From: a virus
DNA: 20,177 nt
IMG/VR virus record: IMGVR_UViG_3300030430_001866
Span: 1-20,177 of that record
Direction: 5' to 3' (one strand)
Part shown: positions 5,929-9,933 of the stretch, piece by piece
Position numbering within the stretch: the first letter of the stretch is position 1
Layout of the letters: each line of letters opens with the position of its first letter
Made by a program: the position numbers and the translations under genes
The notes under the pieces: generated by a model
What the model was told of the DNA's origin: nothing
The model's input: only the letters and a program-made list of their open reading frames with translations
The model's database searches: none

Positions 5929-6014
5929 TAGACAACCCACGGGCTTAAGTTGTCTACCAAAATAATTATAAAGTAGATAAGCCCCTTCCAAGTAACCTAT
6001 CTACTTTAGGCTTA
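5928..6014 (+). promoter_or_regulatory. two stem-loops with complementary loops (candidate RNA element)
   Basis: Stem 1 pairs GTAGACAAC (5928-5936) with GTTGTCTAC (5949-5957). Stem 2 pairs TAAAGTAGATA (5969-5979) with TATCTACTTTA (5998-6008). Both are perfect. Loop 1 contains GGGCT (5941-5945), complementary to AGCCC (5980-5984) at the start of loop 2; the match is seven bases if the inner edge of stem 2 opens. GGCTTA at 6009-6014, just after stem 2, can compete for the same TAAGCC. No T-run follows either stem in the + direction, so it is not a plain terminator. It could be a kissing-loop RNA, a processing site or a protein-binding pair. Confidence 0.55.
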
Positions 6015-6059
6015 ATCTCACAGCCAAATTCATTATATCAAATATTTTCATTTTGTAAC

Positions 6060-6093
6060 ATAAATAATATAAATTTGACATATAAATAATATA
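6060..6093 (+). repeat. 12-bp direct repeat ATAAATAATATA (x2)
   Basis: ATAAATAATATA occurs at 6060-6071 and 6082-6093, 22 bases apart (two helical turns), bracketing the TTGACA of the promoter at 6075. The phasing suits an operator for a dimeric regulator. AT-rich chance is the alternative. Confidence 0.4.
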
Positions 6094-6103
6094 TGTCTAA
6101 TAT
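6075..6103 (+). promoter_or_regulatory. candidate sigma70-type promoter for the 6156 operon
   Basis: A perfect TTGACA at 6075-6080, a 17-base spacer, and TAATAT at 6098-6103 (four of six consensus bases) predict transcription from about 6110. That leaves ATG 6093 upstream of the transcript start, supports ATG 6156 as the translation start, and gives a 5' leader of about 45 bases. Confidence 0.5.
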
Positions 6104-6110
6104 AAAAAAG

Positions 6111-6145
6111 TCCGTTAAGGATTTACACTTTCACTCCGTTAAGGA
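6111..6145 (+). repeat. 11-bp direct repeat TCCGTTAAGGA in the leader
   Basis: TCCGTTAAGGA occurs at 6111-6121 and 6135-6145, 24 bases apart. The second copy contains the AAGGA that is the only plausible ribosome-binding site for ATG 6156, ten bases later. The duplicate could be a decoy or a binding site for a translational or transcriptional regulator. Confidence 0.5.
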
Positions 6146-6155
6146 AACTTTTATT

Positions 6156-6791
6156 ATGGCACTTAACAGCTATCAAGTCACAGTTCGTGGAACTGCTGGA
6201 CTTCTTTGTTCAAATGTACAAAACTCTGATCCATTAGGTGAAGGAGCAAAACAAAAATCATTTTTCTCTAGTAAAAAAAAGAAAAACGATGAAGATCATC
6301 TTTGTCTTCGTGCGTTAGATTGGGTTTTTTCTGGATATTGGAAAAATCAAGGTAAGGTTAAAGTTAACGAAACTAAAAACTCTATCGAATTTGATGGATT
6401 TTCTGATCCATATATGCCAGGTGCTAACTTCTTGCGTTGTCTAAGAAACGCTGCTACCAAATGGAAGTTAGGTAAAGACGTTCTTCGTTCTGTTGTTGTT
6501 ACTAATGATCCATTAATCGAATATGAAGGATCAAAAGATGCTTTGGAAATGTACACTAAAGATCAAAGTTATTTTTCTAATACAGCATTTACATCAAGAG
6601 GTGTCTGGGTTCAAAGACTACTATTCCCAGATTGGAAATGTACTTTTGAACTAATGGTTGACGATGAGATATTAAGTGTATCTCAGCTAAATAGAATCAT
6701 TACTATGGCTGGAAAAGCTGAAGGATTAGGTACATGGAGGCCAAGATTTGGTAGATTTTCTGCATCTGAACTAGTGGAGATGGCTGACTAA
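6156..6791 (+). CDS. phage protein with RAMP/Cas7-like features
   Basis: A 211-residue protein from ATG 6156, with AAGGA at 6141-6145. ATG 6093 would add 21 residues but lies upstream of the predicted transcript start. Features: a beta strand VTVRGTAGLLCS (8-19), a Lys-rich loop with KSFFSSKKKKND (34-45), YMPGANFLRCLRNAA (86-100), RGVWVQRLLFPDW (148-160), and near the end AGKAEGLGTWRPRFGRF (185-201). This order is shared with a widespread phage family of unknown function ending in a GxGxWRP...FGxF signature. That signature resembles the glycine-rich loop of RAMP (Cas5/6/7-type) RNA-binding proteins. The fold is inference. It is co-transcribed with the basic gene at 6791 and directly precedes the stem-loop repeat array. 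Confidence 0.7.
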   Translation: MALNSYQVTVRGTAGLLCSNVQNSDPLGEGAKQKSFFSSKKKKNDEDHLCLRALDWVFSGYWKNQGKVKVNETKNSIEFDGFSDPYMPGANFLRCLRNAATKWKLGKDVLRSVVVTNDPLIEYEGSKDALEMYTKDQSYFSNTAFTSRGVWVQRLLFPDWKCTFELMVDDEILSVSQLNRIITMAGKAEGLGTWRPRFGRFSASELVEMAD

Positions 6792-7288
6792 TGACAGATA
6801 ATCCAAGAATAAGTGGTATCGATTGGCAAGGTCTACAGAAAGGAGATCTTGTACCACACGATCAAGTCAAAGAATTTTACTATAGCATTTTTCCAGACAG
6901 AGAATGGGATGATTTCAGCATGGTAAAAGTTATTGAAAAACTAATGAAACTGCGTGAAACAATCAATAGACCTCTAATTATTAAAGAGGTTTATAAAGAT
7001 CAATCTTTACGAGTACTTACTGATAAAGAAGGTGTAGATTATTCTGCACAACAGGCCAACGCTGGTATCAAAAAACATCGTAGACATACTCGTAGATTGT
7101 TTACTCACATCAATAAAGACAATCTAGATCCATCAAAACAACGTGAGTTGGAAACTAAACAAATTCATCATGCGTTCATAGCTTCTGCTGCTGATGGTGC
7201 TAGAAAAGAATCTTTGCAACTGCAAAGAAAAGGAGAAAGATTACCTAAGTCTTTGATCGAAAAATCAGAGTTTAAGAAATCTTCTTAA
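6791..7288 (+). CDS. basic hypothetical protein paired with the RAMP-like gene
   Basis: A 165-residue protein. Its ATG shares a base with the stop of the preceding gene (TAATG). The N-terminal half is acidic to neutral (SGIDWQGLQKGDLVPHDQVK, DREWDDFSMVKVIEKLMKL). The C-terminal half is strongly basic and helical (GIKKHRRHTRRLF, KQRELETKQIHHAF, RKESLQLQRKGERLPKS), as in nucleic-acid-binding proteins. No catalytic motif is recognised. Coupling with the RAMP-like gene suggests a complex or sequential action. Its stop is followed immediately by the gene-free structured repeat region. Confidence 0.65.
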   Translation: MTDNPRISGIDWQGLQKGDLVPHDQVKEFYYSIFPDREWDDFSMVKVIEKLMKLRETINRPLIIKEVYKDQSLRVLTDKEGVDYSAQQANAGIKKHRRHTRRLFTHINKDNLDPSKQRELETKQIHHAFIASAADGARKESLQLQRKGERLPKSLIEKSEFKKSS

Positions 7289-7387
7289 CGACTCCATTCA
7301 CATCTTATTATCGCACCTTCTGTCTTATCGTATCGCAGTTCCGTGGCTCCGCCCCACTCGATTCTCCGTAATTCCTCGTTTCAAGCC

Positions 7388-7451
7388 CTCGTTGTAAGTG
7401 TTACGATAAACTTTCCTTAACATCTCTATGACTTAACAGGTTTGCGAGATG
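7388..7451 (-). repeat. structured repeat unit 1 (two stem-loops)
   Basis: On the + strand, hairpin H1 pairs AAGT (7396-7399) with ACTT (7410-7413) around loop GTTACGATAA. Hairpin H2 pairs CATCTC (7421-7426) with GAGATG (7446-7451) around the 19-base loop TATGACTTAACAGGTTTGC. CTCGTTGT precedes H1. Confidence 0.7.
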
Positions 7452-7570
7452 ATCACGTTTCTTTTCGATTAGCCGTAACTCTCTGTGGCTCACTGTCGAT
7501 CAACTTTCAGCTTCCATCATGCTGCTTATTGTCACTCGTTGTGCTTCTTCTCTATTTGCCTCAAATCAAA

Positions 7571-7632
7571 CGTTATGAGTGCTACGACAAACTCTTCTTA
7601 ACATCTTTGATACTTAATAGGTTGACAAGATG
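7571..7632 (-). repeat. structured repeat unit 2 (two stem-loops)
   Basis: H1 pairs GAGT (7577-7580) with ACTC (7591-7594) around GCTACGACAA. H2 pairs CATCTT (7602-7607) with AAGATG (7627-7632) around a 19-base loop containing ACTTAATAGGTT. Both stems differ from unit 1 on both sides, so pairing is kept. Confidence 0.7.
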
Positions 7633-7750
7633 ACTACAGTTACCCTCACCTCGTTGTGATTCCGCTTATGTCAATTCCCATCCTCTTAGCTTGATTCCAC
7701 TCAAATTACTGCCACTCGCTACATTTCTTTTCGACTTATGTCAATTCAAT

Positions 7751-7813
7751 CGTTGTCAGTTTACGATTAAAACTGTCCTTAACACTTCTATGACTTAATA
7801 GGTTTGCGAAGTG
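7751..7813 (-). repeat. structured repeat unit 3 (two stem-loops)
   Basis: H1 pairs CAGTTT (7757-7762) with AAACTG (7770-7775) around ACGATTA. H2 pairs CACTTC (7783-7788) with GAAGTG (7808-7813) around TATGACTTAATAGGTTTGC, nearly identical to the unit 1 loop although the stem has changed. Confidence 0.7.
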
Positions 7814-7982
7814 ATTACAACCCATAGTTTCTCGTTGTCATTCGACTCAGAGTCACTTCTAACATCGTATTTCAATCGCCTTGCGTTTTATCTCGTTACA
7901 TCTCGGCTTTTGGCAAATCAACTTTATTTCCCGTGAATCTTATCAACTTGAATCTGCCCGCTTCAGCTTATTACTATTCCAT

Positions 7983-8042
7983 CGTTTAAGGTGTTACGTT
8001 AAACCTTTTTAACACCTCTAGGATTTAATCGTCTACGAGGTG
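7983..8042 (-). repeat. structured repeat unit 4 (two stem-loops)
   Basis: H1 pairs AAGGT (7988-7992) with ACCTT (8003-8007) around GTTACGTTAA. H2 pairs CACCTC (8013-8018) with GAGGTG (8037-8042) around an 18-base loop that is the most diverged of the four (GGATTTAATCGTC core). Confidence 0.7.
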
Positions 8043-8136
8043 AAAATCGCCTCAACGTGCGTATCGTGGCTCCATGTTCCTCGTGACGATTCGTATTCAT
8101 TCGACTAACTTTACCGCTATTTTTTTCAAATCAATC

Positions 8137-8165
8137 GCTTACCAGTTCTACGATTAAGAACTGGT
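8137..8165 (-). repeat. structured repeat unit 5 (H1 only)
   Basis: A perfect nine-base stem pairs ACCAGTTCT (8141-8149) with AGAACTGGT (8157-8165) around ACGATTA, the same loop as unit 3. No H2 follows. It overlaps the last four codons of the minus-strand gene ending at 8154 and would be the first unit in a leftward transcript. Confidence 0.65.
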
Positions 8166-8178
8166 TTCCTTTTTCTTT
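8141..8178 (+). terminator. possible + strand terminator formed by repeat unit 5
   Basis: Read on the + strand, the nine-base stem at 8141-8165 is followed by a T-rich tract (TTCCTTTTTCTTT). It could stop rightward transcripts from the 6156 operon before they enter the minus-strand block. The tract is interrupted by C, so termination strength is uncertain. Confidence 0.35.
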
Positions 8179-8783
8179 GTTAGTTTCTTAATTACATTTT
8201 TAACTATTGGTTTTACTAAATTAAGAATGATCGGAGCAGAACAGCCGACCAGAGCAAGACTAAAAACCCCAGTAAACTGCTTAAAACTTGGAATGTATTG
8301 GGAGATGAACGGTACGTCTTCATACAAAGTGATACATTCTATCCCATTTGTACCACGTTCATAGCCAATAACACGTTCCAGCTTTTTATCGTTACGAAAA
8401 TCCCCGATTTTTTGCTCTTTTTTACCAGGACAGGGTAGTATTTCTAGTTTTTTATCTTTTTTCTTTTGTGGTATCTGAAGCTTTTGCTGTGGAAGTTGCG
8501 GTTGTTGTTGCTCCTGTTGCTTTGCAGGTGCAGTATACTGAAAGTCAGCAGGATTATATTCAAGTGGTTCATAGCTAGGGATATTAAACGTACCACAAGC
8601 TTTATATGTACCTAGTTCATCTTCATTTATAAGTCCTGTCAGATTATTTCTATGAGCATCAACACATCCTGGAATATCTACAACTGGCTTAGTAATTAAA
8701 TCTAATATTGGTGGTTGTACCTCCCATGTTCTTATTTTTGGAACGTAAACTTCTTTTATTTCAATCTTTGGTATCTTCGTCAT
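8154..8783 (-). CDS. membrane-anchored hypothetical protein with Gln/Pro linker
   Basis: A 209-residue protein. The N-terminal domain (MTKIPKIEIKEVYVPKIRTW, then VVDIPGCVDAHRNN with C40 and further Cys at 63) is followed by YEPLEYNPADFQYTAP, a Gln/Pro/Lys-rich linker (88-112), a second small domain with ERVIGYERGTNGIECITLYE, and a C-terminal transmembrane helix at about 171-191, with a Lys-rich cytoplasmic-type tail. GGAG lies six bases before ATG 8783, inside the overlapping upstream gene (23-base overlap). I recognise the DIPGC...YNP style from marine cyanophages, function unknown. It is the last protein gene of the leftward block, and its 3' end lies in repeat unit 5. Confidence 0.7.
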   Translation of the reverse strand: MTKIPKIEIKEVYVPKIRTWEVQPPILDLITKPVVDIPGCVDAHRNNLTGLINEDELGTYKACGTFNIPSYEPLEYNPADFQYTAPAKQQEQQQPQLPQQKLQIPQKKKDKKLEILPCPGKKEQKIGDFRNDKKLERVIGYERGTNGIECITLYEDVPFISQYIPSFKQFTGVFSLALVGCSAPIILNLVKPIVKNVIKKLTKKKETSS

Positions 8784-8985
8784 CTATATCTCCAATAGAA
8801 ATAGACCAGCCATCTTCTCCAAATGTACCTTTCTCTATTACTTTAGGTTTTTCTTTCTTCTCAAAACTATCGTGATACTTTTTTATCTCACTGTCCAATT
8901 CAAGTTGCAGTTTTTTTACTCTTAGCCAAGACACAAGTTTATCAATATAATATTTAATTAGTTTTTTAAAAAATCCAAATATCAT
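8761..8985 (-). CDS. small amphipathic/coiled-coil hypothetical protein
   Basis: A 74-residue protein from ATG 8985, chosen because the ATG overlaps the TAA of the zinc-ribbon gene upstream (TAATG). A start at 9033 would add 16 residues read out of frame from that gene. It begins MIFGFFKKLIKYYIDKLVSW, an amphipathic membrane-associating helix. A charged helical segment (LQLELDSEIKKYHDSFEKK) follows, then an acidic end with GEDGWSISIGDIDDEDTKD. It overlaps the next gene by 23 bases. The function is unknown; a membrane-surface role is inferred from the N-terminal helix. Confidence 0.65.
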   Translation of the reverse strand: MIFGFFKKLIKYYIDKLVSWLRVKKLQLELDSEIKKYHDSFEKKEKPKVIEKGTFGEDGWSISIGDIDDEDTKD

Positions 8986-9152
8986 TAATCGTAAGCATCT
9001 CTCGGTAAATACACTTCTACAAAAGAATGACATTTAGGACAGGAAAGATTAGTTACCATACTGTATTCACCAGACATTATCGGGTGATCGTCACCATCTA
9101 AGCTATGGTCTCCACCCCAGATTAGTTCAGTTTTACAATGCCAACAGTTCAT
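8985..9152 (-). CDS. zinc-ribbon protein A
   Basis: A 55-residue protein starting MNCWHCKTELIWGGDHSL. Two Cys pairs, C3-xx-C6 and C38-xx-C41 (SCPKCHSF), make a zinc ribbon that fills the whole protein. His, Asp and Tyr in the loop (DGDDHPIMSGEYSM) separate the knuckles. Such tiny ribbons often contact nucleic acid or polymerase subunits, but no target can be read here. It starts three bases after the stop of its paralogue (9156-9302), so the pair is co-translated. Similar proteins are common in marine cyanophages, from memory. Confidence 0.75.
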   Translation of the reverse strand: MNCWHCKTELIWGGDHSLDGDDHPIMSGEYSMVTNLSCPKCHSFVEVYLPRDAYD

Positions 9153-9155
9153 TTA

Positions 9156-9302
9156 TTATTTATGAAAAAACTCGACATAAGCATTGCATTTTGGACAGGT
9201 AAAATTTGATTGCATTAAGTATCTATTACATAAATCTTTATTATCCTTCAATGATTTATTTTCACGCCAAACTAATTCAGTTTTACAATTCCAACAATTC
9301 AT
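9156..9302 (-). CDS. zinc-ribbon protein B (paralogue of A)
   Basis: A 48-residue protein starting MNCWNCKTELVWRENKSL, with C3-xx-C6 and C36-xx-C39 (TCPKCNAYVEF), plus an extra C25. It aligns with protein A over the first 12 residues and around the second knuckle, so the two are tandem duplicates. The loop between the knuckles has changed from acidic to more basic. Its ATG overlaps the TGA of the membrane protein gene upstream (ATGA). Both copies keep all four ligands, so both should bind zinc. Confidence 0.7.
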   Translation of the reverse strand: MNCWNCKTELVWRENKSLKDNKDLCNRYLMQSNFTCPKCNAYVEFFHK

Positions 9303-9538
9303 AATGGCAACATAGGACCTGTTACTTTTGGTAGCTTTTTATCTATTTGATTAGGCAAGATTTTACTTACACTGTCCATAACCTTTTCCATCATCATTGC
9401 TTCAAACTGTGGACTTGTAATGTAACGATAACCTGCATATCCAGCAGCAATAGTTGTGACGCTAATGATAAAAGATAAGATAGATAAAATAGATGAGATT
9501 TTATTTAGCATGATAAAACTGCTTGTATTACTTACCAT
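9299..9538 (-). CDS. small single-pass membrane protein
   Basis: A 79-residue protein with a transmembrane helix at about 13-36 (ISSILSILSFIISVTTIAAG), then YAGYRYITSPQFEAMMMEKV and a soluble C-terminus ending LPKVTGPMLPL. A strong GAGAGGAG (9557-9550) lies 11 bases before ATG 9538, which favours this start over the internal ATG at 9511. The topology suggests an inner-membrane anchor with a short helical domain. Cyanophages carry similar proteins near tail fibre genes, from memory, but their job is unknown. The TGA overlaps the start of zinc-ribbon B. Confidence 0.7.
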   Translation of the reverse strand: MVSNTSSFIMLNKISSILSILSFIISVTTIAAGYAGYRYITSPQFEAMMMEKVMDSVSKILPNQIDKKLPKVTGPMLPL

Positions 9539-9573
9539 TATAGGAATTACTCCTCTCTATGTCATATTAGGAA

Positions 9574-9867
9574 TTATGACTCGTCAGATGTTTTATTTGC
9601 TATCAAAAAAGCTTTATAAGAACTTTTAACTGAATCTGTCCATACTGCATTACAAATTGCTTGCACTTTTGCTGGCTGACTAGATATATCTGTATCTACC
9701 AAATTATCAGAAGCATCTAATGTACCAATCTCTAGTACATATCTATGAAAAGATCTTGTTAATTCTTTACCATCTTTTTTAATAACAGTTGCTTCACGCA
9801 CCTGTACGGTTGCATATTCACCGACAACTTCTATTTTGTCGTATTCGATTGATTCAGATAATGCCAT
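9574..9867 (-). CDS. conserved cyanophage-style hypothetical protein
   Basis: A 97-residue protein starting MALSESIEYDKIEVVGEYAT. A beta-rich first half (VQVREATVIKKDGKELTRSF) leads to HRYVLEIGTLDA, and a helical C-terminus follows (AKVQAICNAVWTDSVKSSYK). GGAGGA at 9882-9877 lies nine bases before the ATG, one of the best ribosome-binding sites in the window, so high expression with the structural genes is likely. I recognise the opening from marine cyanophages, where it sits close to tail fibre genes. No function is established to my knowledge. Confidence 0.75.
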   Translation of the reverse strand: MALSESIEYDKIEVVGEYATVQVREATVIKKDGKELTRSFHRYVLEIGTLDASDNLVDTDISSQPAKVQAICNAVWTDSVKSSYKAFLIANKTSDES

Positions 9868-9933
9868 TTAGGAAAGTCCTCCAGACTTAACAGGTTTATG
9901 GTGCTTAGTTTAAAGACTTAGCTGCGGTCTAAA

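Larger units (their letters stand above)
7289..8165 (-). ncRNA. gene-free region with a tandem structured-repeat array
   Basis: This ~870-base stretch at the convergence of the two transcription directions has no convincing gene. The one sizeable open frame (7442-7633 +) crosses the repeats and has no protein character. It is richer in G+C than its surroundings by eye (rows near 45-53%) and strongly pyrimidine-rich on the + strand. Five stem-loop units lie with their shared loop motif starting at 7403, 7584, 7763, 7996 and 8150 (intervals 181, 179, 233, 154). Between units, CTCGTTGT recurs exactly at 7388, 7535, 7650 and 7831, and CTTATGTCAATTC recurs at 7665 and 7735. The purine bias favours a minus-strand RNA. 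An origin or packaging array is the alternative. Confidence 0.65.

Noticed and set aside
5928-6014. Cyanophage glutamine riboswitch/downstream-peptide RNA
   Set aside because: The conserved sequence elements I remember for that motif are absent, and the two-hairpin layout with complementary loops differs.
7442-7633. 63-codon + strand frame inside the repeat region
   Set aside because: It spans a spacer and repeat unit 2, has no ribosome-binding site or protein-like composition, and the region's constraint is on pairing, not codons.
7388-8165. CRISPR array
   Set aside because: The repeats are not identical. Their stems differ between units, and the intervals (154-233) are too long and uneven for a CRISPR. 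No cas1/cas2 or other cas operon is visible.
7388-8165. tRNA genes or integron attC sites in the hairpin array
   Set aside because: No cloverleaf with a T-arm, acceptor stem and anticodon loop can be drawn. The GTT...AAC flanks of H1 superficially recall attC ends, but the R/L box spacing and consensus do not fit and no integrase is seen.
7390-8165. Conserved pseudoknot between the H1 loop (AATCGT on the minus strand) and the downstream ACGATT
   Set aside because: It fits unit 3 and roughly unit 5 but gives only three or four pairs in units 1, 2 and 4, without compensatory change. It is probably a by-product of the shared motif.
9510-9629. + strand 39-codon hydrophobic frame (starts MIKLLVLLTIIGITPLYV)
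   Set aside because: It looks like a membrane peptide, but it is antisense to the end of the 9574-9867 gene, has no Shine-Dalgarno and lies in a minus-strand operon. A chance frame is more likely.
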